From: Ophioceras dolichostomum
Lineage: Eukaryota; Ascomycota; Sordariomycetes; Magnaporthales; Ophioceraceae
NCBI GenBank assembly: GCA_003049485.1
Contig: PYST01000006.1
Span: forward strand, 124,001-188,000
DNA length: 64,000 nucleotides
Reading direction: 5' to 3'
The notes beneath the pieces are model-generated. The model had not been told where the DNA came from. It searched no databases and worked only from the letters and a program-made list of their open reading frames with translations. Position 1 is the first letter of the stretch. Each line of letters begins with the position of its first letter. The position numbers and the translations under genes are program-made. Shown here piece after piece: positions 33,301 through 43,700 of this stretch.

Positions 33301-33371
33301 TCTTCACTCGATCTCGTTTCCACACAGACCTGCAAATCTGTCATTCTCGTTGTCATGCCCGATTTAAGTCT
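27335..33371. other. Gene-poor stretch of about 6 kb
   Basis: This is the longest gap in the window and holds no coding region I can support. The largest frame (28696-29283, +) has no signal, motif or codon bias like neighbouring genes. A GT microsatellite (29885-29907), a CCT/TCC tandem (32718-32756), a TTTGC tandem (about 32597-32625), a CGCTACGCC tandem (about 32350-32372) and one TACCTAGGTA copy (28628-28644) are present. Base composition is less GC-rich than the genes but not the strongly AT-rich pattern of RIP-mutated transposons. Confidence 0.4.
29885..29907. repeat. (GT)n microsatellite
   Basis: About eleven uninterrupted GT units lie in the non-coding stretch between the GPI-protein gene and the RGS gene. 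It would be a likely length polymorphism between strains. Confidence 0.9.
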
Positions 33372-33470
33372 ATGCAGCTGATCTTTGTTTTGCTCTTCTT
33401 CGTCGCTGGCGTGCCGGCCTGCTTCACGCGGCTACCCTCCGGCTGTGCCTGGTCTCCGATACTTTCATAG
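33372..33470 (+). promoter_or_regulatory. Candidate upstream ORF before the RGS gene
   Basis: A 32-codon frame starts with ATGCAGCTGATC and ends with TAG only 6 nt before the RGS start codon. The peptide is strongly hydrophobic at its start (MQLIFVLLFFVAGVPA), like a signal peptide. If present in the mRNA it would reduce translation of the main frame. It could equally be chance sequence in a leader, or an unrelated small secreted peptide. Confidence 0.3.
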
Positions 33471-33476
33471 CGAATA

Positions 33477-34863
33477 ATGTCTTCCATGACGTCTAAACCA
33501 TCAATTTCTAATCACAAGAGCGATGGGGATGCCAAGTCAGCAGCTGCCGGCAAGGACATGCCTCTGGACTTGGACTTCTCTCAGGTCATCAAGAATAGGA
33601 CGCGCGCAGTACGTATATCCTCACCTCTATCCTACCTCTTTCACCCACGCTTCTCCTCATCTCTGCCTCTCCCCTCTCCCACATGCTTCTTCTAATTATT
33701 CTTTCTCGACCAGCCATGTTCCCTCAACGACTTTATGGACTATCTGGTCTACGTTGAGCACAACGCGGAGAACCTGCAGTTTTTCCTCTGGTACTGTGAC
33801 TACGTCCAGAGATGGAGCAGGATATTGCCACGGCAGAAAGCGCTCTCTCCGGTCTGGGATCCGGAAAGCGCCATGGCCACCAAGTTCCCGCCGCCCGTCG
33901 TCGCCCACAAGAAGGCGAAGAGTGTGAAGTTGACCAACATCCTGGCCATAATGGAGAGGGACTCTGCAGCGAAAGAGCCCGTGCCGGACGACAACGCCTC
34001 CGACTCTGAGACGGTGGTCTCACGGCCATCATCACAGTCATATGCCCTCGAGTCTCCCATCAGCGCCTCGAGCAGGCCCCCTGACTGGCAGCCCTGTGAG
34101 TACAGGAGACGTCCCTGTTTTCTTTGGATGACTTGCCCTCCTACCTACGTAGGTGCCTAGGTAGCCTACGTACGGTATTTAAGCTGCCCCTTCAATTGAC
34201 CGTTGTGATCTCGACCGATGAAGACACCATCCAGCCATTCAGGGACGAGATGACCCGCATCGCCCGGCACTACATCGCCGAGTCCTCGCCGCGCCAGCTC
34301 AAGCTCTCCGTAAAGGACCGCAATGCGTGCCTCCAGGCGCTTCAGCACACGACACACCCCTCAGCGCTGCTCCCGGCATTCACCATGGCAGACTCCATTC
34401 TGCGCGATTTCTCCCACCCGAGCTTCGTAGCCTGGAGCATGTCCAACTGCAACAGGCCACGGATCATCTTTCTCCGTGTGTTAGCTGCAACAACGGTGCT
34501 TCTCGGCGTCGTGCTCGACCTGTTCTTCATCCTCTCCCGCTCGTCTCAGTACTTCCGCATAGTAAGCATACTTCTCTGGTGGCCCGGCGCCACCGCCCTG
34601 CTGGCAGCGTGCAGGGGGCTCTGTCTGCTCCTCCACATCAGAGCGTCCCGCGAGCTCCGACCGTGGGAGCAGTTCGACGGCGGCAGCACAGCGCCGCATA
34701 ATGATGCCGGTCACGGCCATATCGACGGTGCTACCACCGACAACGACTCCGATGCCGACGCCGTCTCGGCATTCTCGTTCCCCTTTACCAACAGCAACAA
34801 CAACAGCAACAACAGGCTCGTCGATGTCGACCTAGAGAGGGGGATCCCAACTACAAGGCCCAA

Positions 34864-34894
<31 letters not shown>

Positions 34895-35221
34895 CACAAG
34901 CAACACTCCCGCAAAGACACCAGCACCACCAGAACGACCATCAGCTTCGCCAGCAGCGGCAGCGGCGTCGACCCGCTCCGCAAGCCCAGCATGCAGACGA
35001 TGGGGCCCAGCAACGACGTCAGGGGCGAGCCCTGGGTGGGCCAGTACGCCTGCAAGCACCCGCTGCGGCGCGTCTTCGAGCGCTCCGTGCCCACGCGCAA
35101 CCGCGACCTGCAGCTGCTCCAGGACCGCATCGTACTGCAGGCCGTCGTCGTGGGCGGCTTTGCCTCGGCCGTGCTGACCATCATCTCGTTGTTCCTCCCG
35201 AGCGGGAACCTCTACCTCTGA
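33477..35221 (+). CDS. RGS-domain membrane protein (RAX1/RgsB type)
   Basis: Three exons, 33477-33608, 33714-34095 and 34224-35221, give 503 residues. An N-terminal RGS-like domain (SLNDFMDYLVYVEHNAENLQ and FFLWYCDYV at about 47-80, continuing through QPFRDEMTRIARHYI and ALQHTTHPSA to about 220) is split by a linker. Three TM segments follow (about 251-275, 283-309, 473-496). This layout matches yeast Rax1 and Aspergillus RgsB rather than soluble GTPase-activating RGS proteins. Rax1 acts at the plasma membrane in cell polarity and bud-site selection. The loop between TM2 and TM3 is Asn/Ser-rich, with AACAGC codon repeats (34789-34815, 34863-34893). Intron 2 (34096-34223) was placed so that QPYTIQPFRDEM is continuous; other acceptors inside it (34160) also keep the frame. 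Confidence 0.85.
34140..34172. repeat. TACCTAGGTA-type repeat inside an RGS intron
   Basis: CCTACCTACGTAGG followed by TGCCTAGGTAGCC lies inside the second intron of the RGS gene. It supplies extra TAG triplets that could act as competing acceptor sites. Confidence 0.75.
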
Positions 35222-36051
35222 TGATGGTCTGAGCATCTGAGCGTCTGATCCGAGCGTCATTGGGAGGAAGCTATCCGTGTTTTATATAGCCTTTTTGGGA
35301 CTCTCTTAGACTTTCCCCTTTCTCTTCTCTCTCTCTCTCTCTCTCTCTCTCCCTTGATGTTTTACGGAAGAGTTTTGTTTGTTTGTTTGTTTGTTATGGT
35401 TTTTGGTTGGGTATCATGCAAACTTTGGGCCAGGTTCCGACGGGGAAAGGCGTTAATTCTCAGGAGGCTTCTGAAGACCTTCAGATGAACGGGTTCATGC
35501 CAGGACTATTAATGTCATCTTCTTTTTCTCTTTTACTACCGGTTAGAAGATCGATTAAATCATTCGGCGCGATTCGGCGCATGCGGTTCGCCTCACTTGT
35601 CAGACAGTCTTTACTACGATATACCCTTCTCAGTTTTCGAGACGAAACAACGCAGAGAGCGATGAACCTTGTGCATTCCAGAACGTGGGCCAATTTGTAA
35701 TGCTATGCTCCTTCAGCCTGCGTTTGATGGCAACTTTGTTTCTATTCCATCCCTAGTTCTCGCATTGAAGTTTCCAAAACGACGGGACCCGGTCCAAAAT
35801 TCCTGTCAAAACGCCGATGGCACCATGCATCCAAGTGCGCGGATATACATTTTATAACTCCATACCGAAACGCCAAGCAAGATAAAACATTCGTGAAAGA
35901 ATGAAGCATCGAGCGAACAAAGACCCGACCGGAGAAAGGGAAGCCCGAGGCGAGTTGGCCGTCATGGACATGGTCATTATTGGGAAGGCCGCCCTGGGAA
36001 ACGAAACGGATAGAGTTGGGACGGAGTCGGGGAATCGGGGTCGCGCAATTC
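35222..36051. other. Convergent 3' regions of the RGS gene and SOF1
   Basis: No gene is seen. Two simple repeats follow the RGS stop codon: a (CT)n run at 35326-35352 and a (GTTT)n run at 35377-35395. The rest is unremarkable. Confidence 0.5.
35326..35352. repeat. (CT)n microsatellite
   Basis: About thirteen CT units lie 105 nt after the RGS stop codon, probably in its 3' UTR. A (GTTT)n tract follows at 35377-35395. Confidence 0.9.
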
Positions 36052-38163
36052 TCACTTCTCCCGTGCCAGGATAACCTTTTCTCTCTCGGCCTTCCGCTTT
36101 TCGAACTTTTTCTTGGAGTGCTTCCGCTCGTTTTCCTCGCGGCGCTTGATCGACGCGAGCTCCTCGCCCTTGATTTCGGCCGCCTTTTTGACGATCCGCG
36201 GAATATGGCGGTGGTTCTTGATCCGTCTGATTTCTGGCATGTGTCCGTATCGGGCGCTGAGCGCCTCGTTGTATTCCTCGGCCTGCCGCTGGCGCGCAGG
36301 CTTGATGCCCTCCCGTCTTGACGCTTTGGCCCTCCACAGACGGACATTGCCGTCGTCTGATCCGCTGAGGACGTATTTGTTGTCCGGCGTCCAGGCGGCG
36401 CAGAAGACCCTTTGCATGCGCTTGGCTGTAGAAGAGTAGAGAAGGAGAGAGGATTGGTCAGTACTGATTGATCTGGCTTTTGGGCTACACAGCTCGATGC
36501 AGGAGAACATACTGTGGTAGATGTCGCTAGAATGGCCCTTGTCACGCTTCCAAAGCCGAATAGTACGATCATAGGATGCTGTACAGAAGTTAGTGAAAAG
36601 TCATCAGTAAGCCGTCGTTTGATGCCCTAACAAGATGCACGACGTCGTGCTGGACCTGGGACGACCTGGGACAAGGCCAACGCACCCGACACCAGCTCTT
36701 CCCCGTTCGGGGAAAACTGCACATCCATCACGGCGGCGACGTGGCCCTTCAGCACATTCAGGGCTCGGTCGATTTTGCGCATGTCGAAACTGTTTGCCGA
36801 ATAACCGCACTCGTCAGCAAATCTGTTTCCCATGACACGACAGATGATACATCGGATCGTATATCGTAGATCAGTTGGGAGACCCAGGTTGAGAAACCAA
36901 AACAGCGGGACCTCTGCGCGACTTACATGTAGATGTTGTGATCCTCGTTTGCGACTGCGAAGTTGAACGCTTCCATGGGATTCCATGCAATCTTGTTGGA
37001 CGCAAAGTTGAGGACGGTTTTTGACAGCGGCATTGACGTCCGGAGGTCATACCTAAAAAGGGTCAGATTCCAGATCCGTGACCTGCAGTCGTGGACTTCC
37101 CATCGTGACCTGCTACAAGTTCAGATGGAGACGTTGACTTACATCACGATGCTACGATCCGTAGCGCAGGAGCCCAGGATGGTCTGCTCAACCTGGTTGA
37201 ATGCCACTGACGTGATCGTATCCGTCGATGTTGGCCATTTCAGGACTTCAGGGGCGGCGGAGTGGCGTTCGAGGTCGTAGATCGATATGACACTGTTGCG
37301 CCCAGACACGTCAGCCTCAGTTCCGCTGCCTAGGTTGTCCCGGAGTAGAGCCTGTAAGTAGCCCATGTCGAGCCATACGTCAAACCCACCTTGATGCAGC
37401 CGCAAACGCATTTCTTGATCGATGATGGGAGAGTGACGTGAACGAGTTGGTCCCTAGCCAGGTCGAGAGCGGGGCGGAATCGGGTTTCTGCTCCTGTGAG
37501 AAGAGCTTGACTGTACGATCGGCGGCGCAAGTCAAGAGCTTCTGGTCCTTGGTAAAGCACATGCCCTTGACGATGTTCTCGTGTGCCGTCGTTTTCCACT
37601 GTAGCGACAGGCAAACATTAGCTTCATCGTTCGCCTGGGAGCTTCCCCAAAGGCTGAAAGGCAAAACCTACCACTTCGTCTCGGCTTGTGAGGTCCCAGA
37701 TCTTCACAACACCGTCGGCGCTGCCCGAGGCAACTCGAGAGAGAGAGTCGGGATCCACCGTCATAGAAAAAACCGAGTCGACATGACCCCTTCCGAGCTG
37801 AGCAATGAAAGGGGCGGCAAACATCCTGGAGCCAGCGAAGCCAAGTTAGCATATGTTTTGCTATTTCACTCTACCCGCACAAAAAGCATGGGGCAGGACA
37901 GCCTCCATAGGCATCGCGACACATACCGCTCGAGTTTGACGGCGTTCAGGGCTCTCTGATATTCTCGGGCCCTCTCGAATGGGTGCAGGGCAGGGTCGAC
38001 ATTCTTAGGTTTCCTGGCCACATCGGACCCGGCGGGTTGCACCGGGGCCCGACTCAATCTGTACGCGGAAAAAGTTAGACACGCTTGTTCTACACAGTCT
38101 TCAAAGCTATACGGAGGTTGAGGGCCTTCATGGGGGTGTCAATACGCACGCTTTTATTTTCAT
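36052..38163 (-). CDS. SOF1: U3 snoRNP/SSU-processome WD40 protein Sof1 (DCAF13)
   Basis: Nine minus-strand exons (38163-38150, 38058-37927, 37825-37672, 37598-37390, 37292-37143, 37052-36927, 36789-36686, 36578-36513, 36425-36052) join in frame to 442 residues. The product is the nucleolar WD40 protein needed for 18S rRNA processing. The N-terminus MKIKALSR and the block LHPFERAREYQRALNAVKLE are diagnostic. WD repeats follow, with SGSADGVVKIWDL, CAADRTVKLF, GSCATDRSIVMYDLRTS, ASYDRTIRLW and SGSDDGNVRLWRAKASRREG. The C-terminal Sof1 domain contains RYGHMPEIRRIKNHRHIPR and a Lys/Arg/Glu-rich helix. The first exon is only 14 nt. It is divergent from RPN6. PAC-like and RRPE-like motifs lie just upstream. 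Confidence 0.95.
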
Positions 38164-38177
38164 TTTCGCAAATCTTT

Positions 38178-38185
38178 GCGATGAG
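38178..38185. promoter_or_regulatory. PAC-like motif (GCGATGAG)
   Basis: This is an exact match to the core of the PAC element found upstream of rRNA-synthesis and ribosome-biogenesis genes in ascomycetes. It lies 15 nt before the SOF1 start codon, closer than usual, so the SOF1 leader would have to be very short or the match is chance. An RRPE-like AAAAATTTT at 38249-38257 is the usual partner motif. Confidence 0.45.
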
Positions 38186-38248
38186 GACTTGCCAAGGAGG
38201 CTTGCGATGGACGGGTCGAAATCCCCCGCCTCTTTCACAAGCTTCTCC

Positions 38249-38257
38249 AAAAATTTT
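38249..38257. promoter_or_regulatory. RRPE-like motif (AAAAATTTT)
   Basis: AAAAATTTT is the core of the rRNA-processing element that co-occurs with PAC in yeast ribosome-biogenesis promoters. It is 86 nt upstream of the SOF1 start codon, a normal distance. The motif is short and AT-rich, so its pairing with PAC is the main support. Confidence 0.4.
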
Positions 38258-38703
38258 GGCGGTCACTAAATTCTGCCGTATTAGCTCGGAAAAGGTAAAT
38301 CCGGCCGAACCAATCACCGTGCCTGAAGTGAGACTAAGCTCTGGCGGCTGGGAGGTAACAAACGCCTTGGCGCTAGTCGTCGTGTCCACTGGCAACCTGA
38401 GAGCTTACATTGGGAGTAGGGAGCTATTCCGTACAATTCTCCAAACGCAATAATCTGCCGCCCAATCGCCCCAAGACGACGAACAAAAAAGCCCGAACTG
38501 CAAGCCTTCACACGTTGATTCCGTCTGGTCAATCAGCTTCTTCGGTCTCCCTTCAGCGAACCCTGCCTCTATTCAGTCATCGACACTGAGACCGCGGCAT
38601 CTCAACGGACCTGTCGCCTTCTTTCGCGCTTTCTTTCCCCCATCGAGGCTGTTCATCGCCGGCGTTTATTGCCTTTCCTTATACCCAAAGGCCCCGGACA
38701 GAG

Positions 38704-40226
38704 ATGGCTGCAGGGGAGTCTCAGAGGCTGCTCGAGGCGCAAGAAGCCGCCTCATCAGACCCGAAGAAGACAGAGCAGATTTACAGGGAGATCATATCGA
38801 AGGCCCCCGCAGTCACCTCCGATGCTGCCGTTCGGGAGTACGAGACGGCATTGGTTCGCCTGGGTGAGCTGTATCGGGATCAGAAGTACGTTTCCGCCGC
38901 TTTGCGCTATCTCAGTTTTCGGAATCTAGCTTCCGGAGCTGGGCTCGCTCGAAACTGAACCTAATCTAATCTTTGCCCCAATTCCCACAGAAACTCCAAG
39001 GAGCTTGTCGACCTTGTCACGAAGAGTCGGACAGTGCTCTCATCCTTTGCCAAGGCGAAAACTGCGAAGCTAGGTATGCGCTGCAGCCTCGGATGGGCTA
39101 TTTATTCTAGCATTCATTATACCCACGGGCGATGCCGCGCTTGCATAGGCCGTATCCGGGGGTAATGACGTATTCTACATGGCTCTGCTTGCTGACTATT
39201 ATCATCTACTTGGTGGCAGTGCGACAACTCCTGGATCTGTTCGAGGATATCCCTAACACGACCGACCTGCAAATCGCCGTGACAAAGTCGTGCATAGAAT
39301 GGGCGACATCGGAGCGGCGCGGGTTTCTGAGGCAGAACCTTGAGACGCGGCTGGTGACGCTGTACATGGCCAAGCAGTCCTACTACGAAGCCCTGACGCT
39401 GATTAACGGTCTGCTTCGGGAGCTGAAGCGACTAGACGACAAGCTTGTGCTGGTTGAGGTGCAGCTGCTCGAGTCGCGGGTGTACCACGCCCTGGGCAAC
39501 ATCCCCAAGGCGCGCGCGGCGTTGACGAGCGCCCGAACCAGCGCCGCGTCCGTCTACACCCCTCCCCTGCTCCAGGCCAACCTGGACATGCAGTCCGGGA
39601 TGCTGCACGCCGAGGACAAGGACTTCAACACGGCCTTCAGCTACTTCATCGAGGCGCTGGACGGCTACCACACGCATGACGAGACGCAGAAGGCGACGGC
39701 GGCGCTGCAGTACATGCTGCTGTGCAAGATCATGCTCAACCTGGTCGACGACGTCAACAACCTGATGGCGTCCAAGCAGGCGTCCAAGTACGCGGGCCAG
39801 TCGCTTGAGGCCATGAAGGCCATCGCGCGCGCCCACGCCAACCGCTCGCTGGAGGAGTACGAGCAGTCGCTCGCCCGCTACCGGCGCGAGCTGGGCTCGG
39901 ACGCCTTCGTCAGGGGCCACCTGCGCCGCCTGTACGACGCCATGCTGGAGCAGAACCTCATCAAGGTGATCGAGCCGTTCTCGCGCGTGGAGATCGACCA
40001 CATCGCCCATATGGTCGGGCTCGACACCCAGCAGGTCGAGCGCAAGCTGTCGCAGATGATCCTGGACAAGGTCATCATCGGCGTCCTCGACCAGGGCGCG
40101 GGCTGCCTCATCATCTTCGACGAAACTCAGCGCGACGAAGCCTACGACGCTGCTCTAGCTACTATTGACAAGCTTAGCAACGTCGTCGACGTGCTCTACA
40201 CCAACCAGGCCTCCATGCTCGAGTGA
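38704..40226 (+). CDS. RPN6: 26S proteasome lid subunit Rpn6 (PSMD11)
   Basis: Three exons, 38704-38885, 38991-39073 and 39220-40226, give 423 residues, the family length. Rpn6 clamps the proteasome lid to the base and the 20S core. The N-terminal two-thirds is helical repeat (TPR-like), with conserved LLDLFEDIPNTTDLQ, KSCIEWATSERRGFLRQNLE, ETRLVTLYM, LINGLLRELKRLDDKL and SRVYHALGNIPKARAALTSA. The C-terminal PCI domain contains HLRRLYDAMLEQNLIKVIEP, VEIDHIAHMVGL and VERKLSQMILDKVIIGVLDQ, followed by a helical tail. The second splice restores KLVRQLLDLF. It is divergent from SOF1 and convergent with the AT-hook gene. Confidence 0.97.
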
Positions 40227-40765
40227 TGGGCCGTTTAGTGGAGGGTGGGGTGCATTGGTGATGTGGCTGGGGTTGGTTTTTGGTGGGTAGAATCCAGGGT
40301 TGTTGTGTGCTCCCGCCGTGTTTGTAATACTACAGCAGTTGCCAATAGAAATACCGTGCCTGACTGCACAACAACAAGCTTCCTTGCTCTGTGTGAAGTT
40401 AATGAGTCGTCGATCAACCAGTTGCATAGTACTACTTAGATAGTGCTTTGACGACAAAGCTCCCGGGCGTGGAAAGCTGCGTTGAAATTCAAAACTGATC
40501 GATGATAACTGATTCATATCGACGCTGACCTGACGGGTGAAGCAGGTTCTCAAGTGGAATATCATTGCGCGGAAACACTGAAAGAAATCAAACGAGACCC
40601 AACCAACCCAGCCAACCCAGCCAGCCGGCCGTCCAGAGCCCTGAACTCCAACCCGAACGAACCCAAGAAAGAGTAGATAGAGGTGGCCAAAACCGTGAGC
40701 CAAAAAAGAAATAAACAAAAATCTCTCACACGTCACTACCAACTAGTAACTTCTCTCCACAAAAC
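40227..40765. other. Convergent 3' regions of RPN6 and the AT-hook gene
   Basis: No gene is seen in these 539 nt. A short tandem of AACCCAGCC-like units lies at about 40601-40625. Nothing else stands out. Confidence 0.5.
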
Positions 40766-43700
40766 TCAGTTCTGGTACGCCCCATACCGCGAAAACCCAA
40801 ACGGCGACGACGGCACCGACATACCACCACCAGACGGAAGGACCGTAGCAGCGCCGGAATACGCACCACTTCGCCTCCTCTCCTCCCCAACAAGCAGCGC
40901 AAACAGCCGCTTAGCAAGCGTATGCTCGTCCCAAGCGCACTCCTGCAGCAGCACCTGTTCTCCTCCTCCCCAAGCGTCTCCTCCGACAAGCAGCTCGGCC
41001 CTAAACGCGTCGATGACGTCCAGATGCCACTGCTCCAGCTCCAGCATCTCCCCTTGCGCCGAGACGTGCTTGCCGACCAGCGACGCCGACCGCCGCTTCT
41101 GCGCGATGGGCACGCGGTGCTGCAGCTGGAAGTTGAGCGAGCCCTTGCGCCGCTCCTGGAGGAGCAGGTCTAGCCGCACCCAGTGTGCCCTAGTCCACTG
41201 TGTGCGTGAAAGGACCGTCCCTGGTGAGGAGGTGGCGGTGGTGGTGCCGGGTGAAGAAGCAGCTGAGGCAGCAGCAGAAGTAGAAGCTTGTCTTGAGCGC
41301 GTGGACATCATCAGAGGCGGTGTACGCCCGGGTTTCTTCTGCGGGGATGCCGCCATGACTGACGAACGTAGCGGTCGCGAGGGGCTGCTCCGGCCGGTGT
41401 TCTCCTTGTCGGTGTCGTCTACGAGGGCGAACTTCCTTACGCCCATGTCCATGCCAACACCCACGTTCTCGGTGTTGCCCTCGTCCTCATCTTCGTCCAC
41501 GCCGTCCTGGCCTTGGCTCTGCGCCAGCTGCTGATGACGCGCCTCGGCCTGCGCAAGCGGCGAGAGTGTGCTGCTGGTGAACTCGACCACGCGCCCGGGC
41601 GTCTTGGGCTTCAGAGGCGAGCGGAGGCAAGACTTACTCGGGGACGCGGCCCGGTTGGGGAGCGGCTTGAGCACCGGCGCGATGAAGCTTGAATCCTCCT
41701 CTCTTGGCGGGGAAGACGAGGAAGTGAAGACGTCATTGTTCGGCTGGCTGTCCTTGAATATGCCATCACTACCACCATCATAACCCGCGGCGAAAGGCGT
41801 GGGGTTCTCGAGCGACGCTGTCCTCCGCGAGGGACTCGGCGCAGGACCGAAGAGTGAGTTGTTTCCGGATTTTCCGCCGGCGCGTGGCGTGAAGTTTCGC
41901 TTCTGCGGCACCGGCGCGAATACCGGCTGTGGTGAATGCTCTGGGGACGCCGAGGTAGGCCGGGGCGCATCGCCTGTCTCTGGCTCTTGCTGAGGAGGGG
42001 TTTGGTTGCGGCTGGGGCTGCGAGCAGGCGAAGCCGCCGCTGAAGAGAAGAGATCGTTTCCTCTCCCCCGATGTCTGCTCCTTGCCGGTTCGAAGGCTTT
42101 TTGTGGGATCGATGAGAGCCTCGGGTTTCCAGAGGATGGCCTCTGCACACTGCTCGAGTTGAAGACGCTGTTTGTGTTCGACTCGGGCACGACAGCCGGG
42201 GAAGAAAAGAAGGACGACAGGTCAACCCGCCTGCTAAAGGCAGGAGGAGCCTGCATCTGAGGTTTGGGATCGGCAACTGGTGGTTTCACTGGAGGCTCAT
42301 CTCTGCCTTGGAGGGAAAGGAGGGAGAACTCCTCCGCGGCCTGGTGCGAGCTAGATGGTTCCGGCGCCAGTCTTACCCCGTCCGGACTGGGCATAGGCTG
42401 CGTGGGCTGCTTATGAGGACTCTGACTGCCGCTTCTCGTCCGTCTGGTCCAAGGACTGGGAAGCTTGCTTCGGCGTGGGGCGAGGAATTCCTCCTCCCGC
42501 GTCTTGCGGGACTTGGTTGGCGATGGGGTAGGACGCTGGGCTTCGATGGCCCAGATGTCTTCGTCGTCTTCTTCGTCTTGCTCGAATTCCTCCTCATCAT
42601 CTTTGCCAGCGCTGATTCCGGCCGGCACTCCAAATTGAACCTCTGATTCAGCCCCAGCCTCGACGCTGTGGTCCTCATTGACATGCGAACCCTGCTTTGA
42701 TCTGAGGCTGCTGTCGCGTGAGCCTTGTGTGGCAACCACACTCGAAAGAGACTCGCTCCTTGTGCGCCGACCTGAGCTCCTCGAAGGGCTCCCTGCTGGC
42801 TCCCAGTCCATGCCGTCATCACTTTGGGCTGCGGCGCTGGCCGAGCTGGCAGTGGAGGCCGCCGCGGGGCCTTCTTGCCCTGAGGAGGCCAAAGATAAAG
42901 AACGGCCGTGAGCCAGTCGGAATGATGGAGCTTTGGGAGTCGGCATATCTAGGTCCGGAGCAAAAGGATCATCCAGAGCCGTGGTCGGCGGGTTGCTAAA
43001 GCGCGGTGACGAGAACATCTGGGCCCCTTGCGAGACGAGATTCTTAATCTGGCTCAGCGGGTTGAGGGCCTTCGTCCAAGACATGCTGGTCTTCGCTGCC
43101 GAGGATGGCGCTGGAGGAGGAACAAGGGGAGGTGCATCTGAGTTTGCGGAGGTTGGCTGCGCCTGTGGAGAATGGCTGGCTTGTGGAGTGGGTGATGGCG
43201 GCGCATCGCGGACGACTGAGGACCGGAACGGGCTGCCTAGGGCCTTGTCTCCAGCGACTGGGGATGGGGGGTCCGATGTGACGCTCTGCAACGCCCTTCC
43301 AACTCTCACCACCGGGGACAAGGCTGGGCGAGCAGTCACTAGCGATGGCAGCGTGAGATGGCCCTCAGCGTCCTCCATGGCAGGCGGCGCCTGTGGGGAG
43401 GAGAACGTCGGCTGGGGTGTTTCAGACGACCGCCTCCAGCGACGAAGGATGCGGCTGGTCTCGGCGGTCTGGCTCCCTGACCTGGGCAGTGGTGGTGACG
43501 AGTGCAAATGCGGCGCGTCCTCTGGATCTTCTTCCGGATAGTCTTCTGGCTCGTCCTCAGCCATCACCGTGTCGTCATGGATCTCGTGTTCCACCTGTTC
43601 CTCCTGCTCCGCCTCGAGCTCCCCCTCAGCCGTCTCTTTCTGGGCAGGGTTGTCGTCACTGTTCGGTGGCGTCTCATCGGGAGTCAACAAGCGGCTGCCG

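Larger units (their letters stand above)
38164..38703. promoter_or_regulatory. Bidirectional promoter, SOF1 and RPN6
   Basis: This 540 nt spacer has no gene and serves two divergent housekeeping genes. On the SOF1 side are GCGATGAG (38178-38185) and AAAAATTTT (38249-38257). I saw no recognisable proteasome-gene element for RPN6. Confidence 0.6.

Noticed and set aside
27335..33371. RIP-degenerated transposon in the gene-poor region
   Set aside because: Base composition is not strongly AT-rich, and I found no terminal repeats, reverse transcriptase or transposase motifs in any frame.
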